This document shows positions 50,054-58,172 of a DNA stretch of 64,000 nt, piece after piece. The position numbers and the translations under genes were made by a program. The notes below the pieces were generated by a model that saw only the letters and a program-made list of their open reading frames with translations, was not told where the DNA came from and did no database searches. Position 1 is the stretch's first letter, and every line of letters begins with the position of its first letter. This stretch comes from Microbacterium sp. AK009 (GTDB lineage: Bacteria; Actinomycetota; Actinomycetes; Actinomycetales; Microbacteriaceae), in contig NZ_JACCCG010000003.1 of assembly GCF_013410955.1 (NCBI RefSeq), positions 1 through 64,000 on the forward strand. The letters are read 5' to 3'.

Positions 50054-51127
50054 GTGAGAAGCATCCGCCGAGCAATCAGCCTGGCCATCACCGCAGTGGT
50101 TGTCGCCGCCGTCACCAGCACCGCGATTGCCGGCCCAGCCGCCGCAGCAAGCCCGACCGTCGCGCCGATCAATTGGTCTTCCTTCACCGGCGGCACCCCC
50201 AATGATGCGAACGCGGTCAGGGTGCGTCAGATTCTTGCCAACACCAACGAATACGCCCTCACCACGTGGTGGAACACGGTGAAGGACTTTGACGCACAGG
50301 GCTCGTCGACCTATCTCAACTTCGGCGGAACCGCGGAAGGCAACATTCGACCGCCCGCAGGCGAAGCACTCGCCCTCGCGACCGCGTTGTCAACGGGCGC
50401 ATATGACGCAACCAGCACGGGAGTGTCTACCGCGAGCGCTACCGGCACCGCCCGCAAACTCATCCGCTCCCTCGCTTACCGCCACCTCTCCAACAGCGGC
50501 GGAGGCTGGGGCGACACACGGCAGTCCGCGCTGTGGGCAAGCTACGCCGGAATGGCCGGGTGGCTCATGTGGAATTCCCTCCCCGCCGCCGACGCCGAGC
50601 TTGTCCGAAAGATGGTCGAACACGAAGCGAACCGATTCATCACCACTCCCGCGCCCTACTGGAACACCAGCGGAGGGGATAGCAAAGGCGAGGAGAACTC
50701 GTGGAACGCCATGATCCTGCAGCTGGCTACGGCGATGATGCCGGACCATGCTAACTTCGCGAACTGGAAAGACCGCGAACTTGAGTACATGATTTCCGCG
50801 TACTCTCGACCCGGGGACTCCTCCAGCGGCACCGTCGTCAATGGCAAGCAGCTGTCGACGTGGATTCCCGCCGGCAAATACAACGTCAACAGCGATGGCA
50901 CCATGATCAATCACGACCTGGTGCATCCCGACTATATGGCGACCCTGGTACAGAACGTCAACTCCGCCCTCACGAGCACCCTCGCCGGCGAGGTGAGAAT
51001 CCGAGAGTCTCGAGTGGATGAGCTTGGAGACAAGTCGGACGAGGAACTCGCTGAGATCGCATCCGAGTACGAGATCGATGAAGGATGCTCAATGGCGCTA
51101 CTTTTATCACGGCTCCATGGATCCTGA
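50054..51127 (+). CDS. secreted protein, candidate polysaccharide lyase, C-terminally truncated
   Basis: GTG 50054 with AAAGGGGAAC upstream. Sec signal (AISLAITAVVVAAVTSTAIA, cut near AAAASP). The mature part has an alpha/alpha-toroid-like pattern (LSNSGGGWGDTRQSALWASY, GEENSWNAMILQLATAMMPD, GKYNVNSDGTMINHDLVHPD). Homologous-looking sequence stops near residue 311 (LTSTLA); the last 46 residues (EVRIRESRVDELGDKSDEEL) are acidic and unlike the rest, so a foreign fragment has been fused. The lyase role is inferred from the neighbouring GH88/GH105 gene. Confidence 0.6.
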   Translation: MRSIRRAISLAITAVVVAAVTSTAIAGPAAAASPTVAPINWSSFTGGTPNDANAVRVRQILANTNEYALTTWWNTVKDFDAQGSSTYLNFGGTAEGNIRPPAGEALALATALSTGAYDATSTGVSTASATGTARKLIRSLAYRHLSNSGGGWGDTRQSALWASYAGMAGWLMWNSLPAADAELVRKMVEHEANRFITTPAPYWNTSGGDSKGEENSWNAMILQLATAMMPDHANFANWKDRELEYMISAYSRPGDSSSGTVVNGKQLSTWIPAGKYNVNSDGTMINHDLVHPDYMATLVQNVNSALTSTLAGEVRIRESRVDELGDKSDEELAEIASEYEIDEGCSMALLLSRLHGS

Positions 51128-51779
51128 GGAGTTCAGGGATCTAATCGCTCCCTTCCTGAACCCCTCCGCTCAAGAGGTGCTAGAAGAGCTGTACCGCGAT
51201 GCAATTAATCGCGAGGGGGATCTTCCGGCACAGCTACGCCACGCTCGAATCGTCTATTGCCTCCAGCGGTTGGCCAGCGTAAAGGCGCCGCGTCCCCTGG
51301 CAACGATCCTCGGGGCGTTGCGCGACTTCCCGGACGAGACGGACGAGCTTTGCTCCTACCTACTTAGTCTGTGCGAGACAGACGCGGATCGCGTTGCGGC
51401 GATCTGCGGTGAGTTCCTCGTGGAGACCACCTACATGACCGATTGGCAGCAGGCGTGGGTCCTTCGCGTTCTCAGCCGATGCGTCTCATCAGCAGAGCCG
51501 ACCACGGTCGCAAATGTCACGGCGTTTGTGAGTGAGCCCGCAAGGGGCTGGCTGCCGCGGCTTGAGGCGGCACGCGTCCTGGCTGCAAACGGGACGCTGC
51601 GGGCTGAAGATGCTCGTGCCCTTAGAGTGCAAGCTCCCGAGGCCTACAAGAGCGATATCGCCGGCCTCGTGGCGGCCAATCACGATCGACTCGCCTGGTC
51701 CGAGAGCTTCCTCGACGGCATCCGCGAAGATCACCTAGCGGACGTGGTGATCAAGGGAATCATTGATTCAAAGTCGTAG
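51078..51779 (+). pseudogene. fragment of a helical-repeat protein, possibly the C-terminus of a reverse-transcriptase-type defence protein
   Basis: A 233-aa frame: DAQWRYFYHGSMDPEEFRDL, RHARIVYCLQRLASVKAPRP, MTDWQQAWVLRVLSRCVS, LPRLEAARVLAANGTL, a helix-rich repeat pattern. The preceding frame (DELGDKSDEELAEIASEYEI, in the tail of the secreted protein) reads like the same protein displaced by a frameshift near 51075. So this looks like the 3' part of a larger gene joined to the lyase-like gene. The reverse-transcriptase link is recollection of similar C-termini and is weak. Confidence 0.5.
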
Positions 51780-51812
51780 ACGACCGCGATCCCGGACAGG
51801 ACAGCGGTCGTC
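51779..51812 (+). terminator. terminator hairpin
   Basis: GACGACCGC (51779-51787) pairs with GCGGTCGTC (51804-51812), directly at the stop codon of the helical-repeat fragment. Confidence 0.6.
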
Positions 51813-52172
51813 CACCGAACGCGTGCGGGCGGTGGCTGAGTGATCAGTTGGTGTCCGCCCGCCCCCGCAAGCCGGTCGCGATTCGTTCTCTTTGGGCGTG
51901 CGGGAAGCAGAGGCGCACGGGTGAAGGGAACCAGGCGCACATTCACTTCTTTGATAGCGACGAGCGGAGCGAGGCACTCCGCCTGGGAGCGCCGAACGGA
52001 ATCAGCGTGCGGACGATGAGCCATGTTCTCTTCGATCTTCAGCAACCCAGGTTGACCCTCGACCACTCGTGATGAAGTCGAGGCTTCGTAGCCCGGGGAA
52101 CGGTCCTGTCAACCAACGGAATTTAGACGGGGCTGTTCGTGCGTCAAGAAATGCGTTTCGTCAATTCTCACT
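51813..52172. other. gene-free stretch
   Basis: About 360 bp. Frames on both strands lack protein-like composition. Nothing recognised; probably decayed DNA between the fragment and the end of the ubiquitin-like operon. Confidence 0.4.
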
Positions 52173-52586
52173 TCATCGGCGTCCGCGGCCCGAGAAGACC
52201 AGCCTCAGGATCTGGATGAGAGAACGGCGGTTGGTGGCGCGCGGGATCGCGGGCCGGTCCGCCGCTTGACGGTCGCTCGCGGCAGATCTCACGACGGCCT
52301 CGGTGGACCAGTCGGCAGCCCATACAACGCGGTTGCGACGGATGATGTAGTGCGACCGGCACGGCAGCCCCCAGTTCCCGACTGACGGACTAAGGCTCAC
52401 GGTGGTGCCGTCGAAAGTGAGTGTCCATTGTCCCGGGTGAAGGGGTGTGGAGACCCGCTCACCGCACCCGTCGAAGCAGAGGTGGACGACGGCGCCGTAC
52501 TCGGCCGCGATGTAAAGGATGCCTTCCTCGAGCTCATTCGGAATGTAGTCGACGAACAGGAACTCGATCTCTTCGTGGCGGGTCAT
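52173..52586 (-). CDS. DUF6527-family protein of a bacterial ubiquitin-like operon
   Basis: 137 aa from the ATG at 52586, overlapping the E1 stop (ATGA). Pattern HLCFDGCGERVSTPLHPGQW, VSLSPSVGNWGLPCRSHYII, NRVVWA: the CxxGCG, LxPS, CxSHY/F and W positions typical of DUF6527. Cysteines and His may bind metal or act in catalysis. The family recurs beside ThiF/E2/ubiquitin-like genes; a peptidase or isopeptidase role has been discussed, but I cannot confirm it from sequence. Confidence 0.75.
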   Translation of the reverse strand: MTRHEEIEFLFVDYIPNELEEGILYIAAEYGAVVHLCFDGCGERVSTPLHPGQWTLTFDGTTVSLSPSVGNWGLPCRSHYIIRRNRVVWAADWSTEAVVRSAASDRQAADRPAIPRATNRRSLIQILRLVFSGRGRR

Positions 52587-53761
52587 TCGGTCTGGTCCTC
52601 GTTCAGGAGGTGGTTGCCGTCGATCGTGAACGCAGCGTAGTGCTCGTTCTCGAGGTCGGCGTAAAAGTCGAACAGCTTCTTCCACTTGATGACGGCGAGG
52701 GCGGCATTGAGCGCATTGAGATCGGCGATCTGAATGTTGAGGTCGTAGTCGTCGGCCTCGTCAGTCTCAGAGAAGTCGATGCGTCCGGTGATGTGGTCGG
52801 CCTTGGTGTCAGTTCCCGTTGTGACGGCGAGGATGCCGTGGAGCCGCCCGTCATGAGGCCTCAAACCCATTCCGACGTCGACGAACGGGATGCCGGCCGC
52901 CTGCAGGCGTTCGATGATCAGTTGTTTCGTTGGACCACCCTCTGCAGCCAGGAAGACGAAGTTCATGTCGTCGAGCTCGGCGACCGTCTGCGCGTCGATG
53001 TCGTACGGGTGCGGGTAGATGCCGCGGCGCATCGCCGAGTAGATCTGAGAGAAGTGGTCGACTTTGAACGGCATGCTGGCGAAGTCGCTCTGCTTCGCGG
53101 CCCCCGGGGCACGGAAGGCGTTGTGCTGGAGGAAACGGTCGCCGTCGAAGAGGTGGATCTCGCGCACCGGGGTCTTCGCGGTGAAGTCGAGGATGTAGGA
53201 GCCGGTGCCGCCGACGCCGACGATCGCGATCTTGCCGAGGCGCAGCTTGTCGTTGATGGCTGCGATCCCCGCGCGCGACGACGCGGAGTCGGCGTACAGG
53301 AACACCGAGTCGGGATCGTCGTCTTCGTGCACGACGTACGTCTTCGGTGTCGCTGCCGGGTCGAGCTGGAGCGCATTGCCCAGCAGGATGCTCAGGTACG
53401 AGGTCATCTTCTCGTAGTAGTCGGGGAACCCGGCGTCCGGCTTGTTCGAGAACGAGAAGTCTGCGGTGATCGTCGAGGTGAGCTGGATTGGCCCCTGCTG
53501 ATGCAGCAGGTTCGGAACTTCGGAGCCGTCGGCGCGGGACGGCCGCTCGCCGATGAACGAGACCACATGCGTGTCCGGAGCGAGCGTCTGGTCGTCGTTG
53601 AGGTGCAGGGTCGAGATCAGCGTGCCGTACGCCACCTCCCGGGTGGGGGTGACGTACGGCACGTGGTGCACGAGAAGGTGGTTGTCACGGATCTCGATCT
53701 CGTAACCCTCGGCGCGCAGCCGCTGCAGATCGCTGCTACGAGCGACGGGTGAAGGTGACAT
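52583..53761 (-). CDS. ThiF-family E1-like adenylyltransferase without cysteines
   Basis: 392 aa from the ATG at 53761, overlapping the ubiquitin-like gene by 26 bp. Residues 1-185 are a family-specific N-terminal region (EVAYGTLISTLHLNDDQT, PDYYEKMTSYLSIL). Residues 186-390 are the ThiF fold: IAIVGVGGTGSYILDF (ATP loop), IHLFDGDRF, HNAFRAPGA (Asn/Arg), then FVFLAAEGGPTKQL. The entire translation contains no cysteine, so it cannot form an E1 thioester; it may adenylate only. Predicted to activate the Ubl encoded upstream. Confidence 0.8.
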   Translation of the reverse strand: MSPSPVARSSDLQRLRAEGYEIEIRDNHLLVHHVPYVTPTREVAYGTLISTLHLNDDQTLAPDTHVVSFIGERPSRADGSEVPNLLHQQGPIQLTSTITADFSFSNKPDAGFPDYYEKMTSYLSILLGNALQLDPAATPKTYVVHEDDDPDSVFLYADSASSRAGIAAINDKLRLGKIAIVGVGGTGSYILDFTAKTPVREIHLFDGDRFLQHNAFRAPGAAKQSDFASMPFKVDHFSQIYSAMRRGIYPHPYDIDAQTVAELDDMNFVFLAAEGGPTKQLIIERLQAAGIPFVDVGMGLRPHDGRLHGILAVTTGTDTKADHITGRIDFSETDEADDYDLNIQIADLNALNAALAVIKWKKLFDFYADLENEHYAAFTIDGNHLLNEDQTE

Positions 53762-54020
53762 TGATGATCGTTCCGCGGTGCTTGACCTCGACCGAACCGC
53801 CCTCGGCAAGGCTGCCTTCCTTGGGGGAGTGGGCCTTGCGGTACGTGATCACGAACGTGAGGTCGGTGTTGCTGGAATGCTCCGGGAACGCGAGCGCCAC
53901 GATCTGCTCGAAGGTGACCGTCGCCGACGGGACCTCCTGGACCTGGCCGTTCACGATGATCTCGTAGCGGCTGGGGTTGTCCGGCTTCTCCGGCTTGCTG
54001 GGCTTGTCTTCGGGTGACAT
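53736..54020 (-). CDS. ubiquitin-like protein (multiubiquitin-domain type)
   Basis: A 94-aa beta-grasp protein: YEIIVNGQVQEVPSATVTFE, QIVALAF, FVITYRKAHSPKEGSLAEGG, SVEVKHRGTIINVTFTRRS. This is the single-domain form of the prokaryotic multiubiquitin family. The chain ends in RRS, not GlyGly, and there is no Gly-Gly upstream of a removable tail. A charged, Pro-rich N-terminus (about 18 residues) precedes the fold. First gene of the operon, divergent from an XRE regulator. Confidence 0.82.
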   Translation of the reverse strand: MSPEDKPSKPEKPDNPSRYEIIVNGQVQEVPSATVTFEQIVALAFPEHSSNTDLTFVITYRKAHSPKEGSLAEGGSVEVKHRGTIINVTFTRRS

Positions 54021-54084
54021 CCTCGCTCCTTCCGTTAGACTTAAGGCGTCTGATTGCTAATGTGAAATCCACACTAGACTATCG

Positions 54085-54100
54085 ATTGCAATATCGCAAT
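54085..54100. promoter_or_regulatory. candidate operator between Ubl operon and XRE gene
   Basis: ATTGC (54085-54089) and GCAAT (54096-54100) with a 6-base spacer, in the AT-rich 94-bp gap between the divergent genes. A looser repeat (TAATGTG/CACACTA) lies at about 54058-54076. Likely XRE binding sites; inference. Confidence 0.4.
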
Positions 54101-54114
54101 TTCGAAGGGATGAC

Positions 54115-54477
54115 ATGGACAAGGTTGGTTCGTTCGACGCCGAGGGCTTTTACGAGGCTCTCGATGCGCAGCGCCAGAGCCGCCGCTTGAACTGGAAGCA
54201 GGTGGCAGCCGCGTCGGGCGTAAGCGCCTCCACCTTGACGCGCATGGCGCAGGGGAAACGCCCCGATGTCGACGGGCTGGCAGCACTCGCCGCATGGTCG
54301 GGCCTCGCGGTCGACGACTTCGTGCGGGGTGCCGACACCGCTGTTCGGGAGCCAGATTCGCTCGCGAAGATCTCCACCTACCTCCGCTCCGACCGCAACC
54401 TATCGCCGGAGGCGGCGACAGCGTTGGACGGTCTGATCAAGGTCACCTACGAGAGACTCCGAAGCGATAGCGAGTAG
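54115..54477 (+). CDS. XRE-family helix-turn-helix regulator
   Basis: 120 aa, ATG 54115 with GAAGGGATGAC before it. Cro/CI-type helix-turn-helix: NWKQVAAASGVSASTLTRMA and GKRPDVDGLAALAAWSGL. The following 45 residues (TYLRSDRNLSPEAATALDGL) are helical. It is paired with an ImmA/IrrE peptidase that may cleave it, the arrangement of ICEBs1 and many prophage switches. Confidence 0.82.
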   Translation: MDKVGSFDAEGFYEALDAQRQSRRLNWKQVAAASGVSASTLTRMAQGKRPDVDGLAALAAWSGLAVDDFVRGADTAVREPDSLAKISTYLRSDRNLSPEAATALDGLIKVTYERLRSDSE

Positions 54478-54481
54478 CACC

Positions 54482-55048
54482 ATGGCATTTCAACGCGGCT
54501 TCAAGACCTGGGCGAACACCATTGCCGCGGACGCGCGCGCCGAACTCGGTCTGAGCCTCACCGCACGACTCGACCCGATCGTGCTGGCGGAGTCGCTCGA
54601 CATTCCGGTGATCCCGCTCTCGGAGTTCGCAGCCGTCGCGCCCGAGGTCGAGTACCTCATCGACGGGGAACCGGAGGTCTTCTCCGCGATGACCGTCTTT
54701 GCCGGGCGCCGTCGGCTCATCGTCCACAACGACGGGCACACGCCGGCGCGTCAGAACAGCAACATCGGACACGAGCTTAGTCACGGTCTCCTCGCCCACC
54801 CACCCACGCCCGCGCTCGACGACGCCGGATGCCGCATCTGGAACCAGGACATCGAGGACGAGGCCGGGTGGCTCTCCGGCTGCCTCCTCATCCCCGAGCC
54901 CGCCGCGCTCGCTATCGCCCGAGGCCGCTGGACGGTCGAAGGAGCAGCAGTCCACTTCGGGGTCAGCACAGCCATGGTCACCTTCCGTCTGAACGCGACG
55001 GGGGCGCGCAAGCGTGCCGCGCGCGAGCGTAGCCGACGAGCGGCGTGA
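54482..55048 (+). CDS. ImmA/IrrE-family metallopeptidase
   Basis: 188 aa. Zinc motif GHELSHGLLAH near residue 98 (HExxH), third ligand likely the Glu in EDEAGWLSGCLLIP; C-terminal VEGAAVHFGVSTAMVTFRL is the typical ImmA wing. Such enzymes cut an XRE repressor after stress or phage signals. Four bases separate it from the XRE gene. This pair probably controls the divergent ubiquitin-like operon. Confidence 0.85.
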   Translation: MAFQRGFKTWANTIAADARAELGLSLTARLDPIVLAESLDIPVIPLSEFAAVAPEVEYLIDGEPEVFSAMTVFAGRRRLIVHNDGHTPARQNSNIGHELSHGLLAHPPTPALDDAGCRIWNQDIEDEAGWLSGCLLIPEPAALAIARGRWTVEGAAVHFGVSTAMVTFRLNATGARKRAARERSRRAA

Positions 55049-55051
55049 ACC

Positions 55052-55582
55052 ATGAAGACGCTCTTCCGCGTTGTTGCAGGCGGGGTCACCACGTTCGCCG
55101 TCACGTTCATCTCGGCGGCTCTCATGACGACGTTTGGGCAACCGCTCATCGATCAATTGCCGTCAGGCGCCTGGGGCATGGACCGGATGCAGGAGGTGGT
55201 CGCGTGGCTCGTCGGCCCGTACTCCGCATTCTGGCTTGCCGCTGGAGCGACCGCCTCGTTCGTCCTCTGGTTCGCCAGGCGAGCGTCAGTCACCCGAACC
55301 ACTGCGTGGAACGTGTGCCTTTGGCTCACCGCTGGAGTCCTCGCTGGCGCTCTCGTGAGCATTGAACGCCAGGCCCCGCTCTCGAGCCCGTGGACCGATT
55401 CAGCGACGTGGCTTCTCGCCGCCGCCTACGTTATGCCCGTCGTCACCGCTGTGATCTGGTGGACGGTGCCAGCGGCGATAGATCGGCTTGCCGCGCGCAT
55501 TCAAGAACGCTCCGACCCCGCGGAGCGGTCCGCAGTACCCCGGCCGAGCGGAATCGTCCGTCGAGCGGCACGAGAACAGTAG
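55052..55582 (+). CDS. membrane protein, 176 aa
   Basis: Four spans: VVAGGVTTFAVTFISAALMT, GPYSAFWLAAGATASFVLWF, VCLWLTAGVLAGALVS, WLLAAAYVMPVVTAVIWW. Basic C-terminus. It follows the ImmA gene by 3 bp and so belongs to that operon. A membrane effector of the defence locus is possible; no motif supports it. Confidence 0.6.
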   Translation: MKTLFRVVAGGVTTFAVTFISAALMTTFGQPLIDQLPSGAWGMDRMQEVVAWLVGPYSAFWLAAGATASFVLWFARRASVTRTTAWNVCLWLTAGVLAGALVSIERQAPLSSPWTDSATWLLAAAYVMPVVTAVIWWTVPAAIDRLAARIQERSDPAERSAVPRPSGIVRRAAREQ

Positions 55583-55927
55583 GCGTACGGCGCGCCGCGG
55601 CATGCCCGCCACTCTCGCGCGTTCCCAGCCCCCGTGGTGACCAATACGCGCCGTAGCGCGCACGCAACCCGGTCCTCAGACGCACGCGGTTCAGTCAGAT
55701 TAGCCGTCCTGTGTCGCCCCGATCCAGTCGACAACCTGGTCCGAGAGGGACAGTGTCAGATCCTGACTTGCCGACCTTCCACACGGAGCCGGAAACTGGG
55801 CGATCTTGCTCAGCCGTGGGTCGCGAGGTCCGCTCGCCGCGCTTCTGCATCTCGGCTCCGTCGGAGAAGCTGCCTGAGGATGAAGTCCATCGCAATTTGG
55901 TCGCCTGTCCTTCGATACAGTCGGGGC
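55583..55927. other. gene-free stretch upstream of the DUF4062 gene
   Basis: About 345 bp. A frame is open upstream of the DUF4062 start, but its residues (RSRKLGDLAQPWVARSARRA) are noise. It presumably holds the promoter. Confidence 0.4.
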
Positions 55928-57556
55928 GTGGGGCGATCACTGATTGGTAAGCGGATCTTTGTCGCGTCGCCAGGGGATGTGGCCGCCGAACGCAAGCTGG
56001 TCGGCAGCATCGTGGACGAGTTCAATGCGACGGATGGTTTTGAGCAAGGCACGGCGTTCTTTGTGCGCGGCTGGGAGCATCTCAGTGGCACGGTTCAACG
56101 CCCACAAGAAGCGATCAACGAGCTCGTTCTCCATGACTGCGACTACGTTGTGCTTATTCTCGGATCGCGCTGGGGGACGCCGCCCCAGCTTGGCGAAGGT
56201 TACGACTCGGGCACAGAGGAAGAGTTCTTCGAGGCTCTTCGCCTCCTGGCTGACGGTGATGCGCCGATGCGCGACATCCTCATACTGTTCAAGGATGTTG
56301 GGCCCGTTGCCAAGGCGGACGAGCAACTCAACCGCATTAGGGAGTTTCGGGATCGGCTGGAAAGAAGTCGCGAGATCTTGTTCAACGTCTTCGACTCGGA
56401 GTTCGCCTTCAGTCGGTACGTGCGCGGTTCTCTTCGACAGTGGGCGGGGCAGGGCATCGAGCCGTACTTTAAATTGGTGACCTTACCGGAGGCTCTTCCC
56501 CTGGACGAGATCCTGACCAATCAACCGACGGTGGCGCTGCTCGAGCTCGCAAAGGCAAAGGCCGATGAGGGGCTGGCTGTTCAAGCGGAGCGGCTGTTCG
56601 ACGCCGCCACAGCGGATGGTGACCCAGACGGCCTCGTCGCCTATGCGAAGTTCATGCGTCGCGCTGGCCGCTACCAGCGCTCCCTGGAGCTGAACGGCCA
56701 GATTCTCTCCAATGCCGAGGTCGCAGGCGGCACCGATCGCAAGTCCGCGTCACGGCGCGCCATGGCCTTGGCAGGGATCGGAATCGTTCGTCGCAAGGTG
56801 GGCGAGCTCGAAGCGTCAAGAACCGCGCTCCAGGAAGCTCTACAGGAGGCCGGGCCATCCGGCGACATGAAAGTTGAAGCATACGTAAGCGACAATCTCG
56901 CTCACACTCTCCGCCAACTTGGTGATCTCGAGCATGCGGTCATCGCGCTAGAACGATCCCGAGATCTACGGGGCGAGCTCACAGGCGACCGGGACGCAGC
57001 AACTCTGATTAACACGGCGCGAGAGAGCTTGCGACAACGGGACCGCGTAACGGCGTTGCAGATGGTTGAGAACGCTCTGGACATACTTGCGCTAGACAAG
57101 AACCAGGACAGAGTCCTATATGCATCGGCAAAAGCTCTTCAGGCTCGAGCGCACTTTGAGCTCGGCGCATATGCGCAGTGTTTGGAGTTCGCTGCGGAAA
57201 GTCTGGCGGCCAACGAGCATATGAAGAACGATGATGGTGCCGGCATCTGTGAATCGCTGATGTCTCGTGCCCATCTCGCGCTCGGGGACTTTCCCCAGGC
57301 GCGAAAATACGCCGACTCCAGCTTTCGACGGGCTCTCAGGTCAGGCAACAAAACAGGGGAAGCCGCTGGGTACTGGAACCTGGCTCAGATCGAGGCTGCG
57401 GAAGGCGATCTGACTGAAGCGGCGGAACTCACCGACTCCGCCCTGCGCGTCGCGCGGGAAGGCGATAACGTGCCTCTCGAGTTCGCTATTGGAAAGTGGT
57501 TCGAAGGTTACATTGATCGCCAGGCTTCGTCGACTCCTGGGGCGGCCGCCGATTGA
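55928..57556 (+). CDS. DUF4062 (TIR-like) - TPR protein, candidate defence effector
   Basis: 542 aa from GTG 55928. Residues 8-110 are DUF4062: GKRIFVASPGDVAAERKLVG, CDYVVLILGSRWGTPPQLGE, GTEEEFFEAL. Residues 200-540 contain repeated TPR helices (ALAGIGIVRRKVGELEASRT, LAHTLRQLGDLEHAVIALER, ARAHFELGAYAQCLEFAAES). DUF4062 is distantly related to TIR domains and occurs on NLR-like proteins; here the ATPase is missing and TPRs follow directly. Likely sensor-effector of phage defence (inference). Confidence 0.72.
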   Translation: MGRSLIGKRIFVASPGDVAAERKLVGSIVDEFNATDGFEQGTAFFVRGWEHLSGTVQRPQEAINELVLHDCDYVVLILGSRWGTPPQLGEGYDSGTEEEFFEALRLLADGDAPMRDILILFKDVGPVAKADEQLNRIREFRDRLERSREILFNVFDSEFAFSRYVRGSLRQWAGQGIEPYFKLVTLPEALPLDEILTNQPTVALLELAKAKADEGLAVQAERLFDAATADGDPDGLVAYAKFMRRAGRYQRSLELNGQILSNAEVAGGTDRKSASRRAMALAGIGIVRRKVGELEASRTALQEALQEAGPSGDMKVEAYVSDNLAHTLRQLGDLEHAVIALERSRDLRGELTGDRDAATLINTARESLRQRDRVTALQMVENALDILALDKNQDRVLYASAKALQARAHFELGAYAQCLEFAAESLAANEHMKNDDGAGICESLMSRAHLALGDFPQARKYADSSFRRALRSGNKTGEAAGYWNLAQIEAAEGDLTEAAELTDSALRVAREGDNVPLEFAIGKWFEGYIDRQASSTPGAAAD

Positions 57557-57578
57557 AAGGCAATGTGGATCGAGGTCG

Positions 57579-58172
57579 TCAATCACTTGACTGCCACCAC
57601 CGTTGCGTCGGCCAGAGGAAACATGTAAGTCGCCCGCCCAAGCGCGTGCCGCATCCTGTGTCGATGAGGGCCATTTTCTTACTTACGAGCGGAACCAGAC
57701 TCGACTGCGTGGCGTGACCCGCAATCACGAACCGACCGTCGGTGGGCGCGTCTTCCGGGTCGTGGACCGCAATCACATCAGTTCCGTCATACACAGTCCC
57801 GAGCGACTCGAGAAAACGGCGGTGAGCCTGCGGCACTGCAGCACGCAGTCGGGACAAAGCGTCTCGATAAGGAGGCTCAATATACGACCGAACCGTTTTC
57901 GCCCCACCCATCCTCAGGAATGATTCCAAGCCGTCGTCGTCGTCCAGGATTTTCAAGAACGCGGCGTCGTGGTTTCCTCGGAGGAACGTAGTTCGGTCCG
58001 GGGAGTCGCCCTGGAGTTGAACGAGCGCTTCGACGACGGACCTCGAGTCGGGCCCGCGGTCCACATAGTCACCAAGGAACACAACGTGGTCGGCCTCTTC
58101 AACCGCTCGCCGTGATACTGAGCGGAACTCATCCACGCACCCGTGGATATCGCCTATGAATGCTGTAATCAC
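57579..58172 (-). CDS. calcineurin-like (PPP-type) metallophosphatase
   Basis: A 197-aa protein with AFIGDIHGCVDEF, FLGDYVDRGPDSRSV, FLRGNHDAAFL and FVIAGHATQ: the GDxHG, GDxVDRG, GNHE/D and GH motifs, complete. Small PPP family, like bacterial serine/threonine phosphatases or ApaH-like hydrolases. It overlaps the upstream nucleotidyltransferase gene by 4 bp, so it may reverse that enzyme's modification. Confidence 0.85.
   Translation of the reverse strand: MITAFIGDIHGCVDEFRSVSRRAVEEADHVVFLGDYVDRGPDSRSVVEALVQLQGDSPDRTTFLRGNHDAAFLKILDDDDGLESFLRMGGAKTVRSYIEPPYRDALSRLRAAVPQAHRRFLESLGTVYDGTDVIAVHDPEDAPTDGRFVIAGHATQSSLVPLVSKKMALIDTGCGTRLGGRLTCFLWPTQRWWQSSD

Noticed and set aside
51848..52072. 75-codon plus-strand frame in the gap before the ubiquitin-like operon
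   Set aside because: No ribosome binding site, no family pattern, and an equally long frame exists on the other strand.
52421..53752. 443-codon plus-strand frame opposite the ThiF and DUF6527 genes
   Set aside because: Rich in Val/Arg/Glu/Asp repeats, no ribosome binding site and no motif; the minus strand encodes recognisable proteins with coupled starts.
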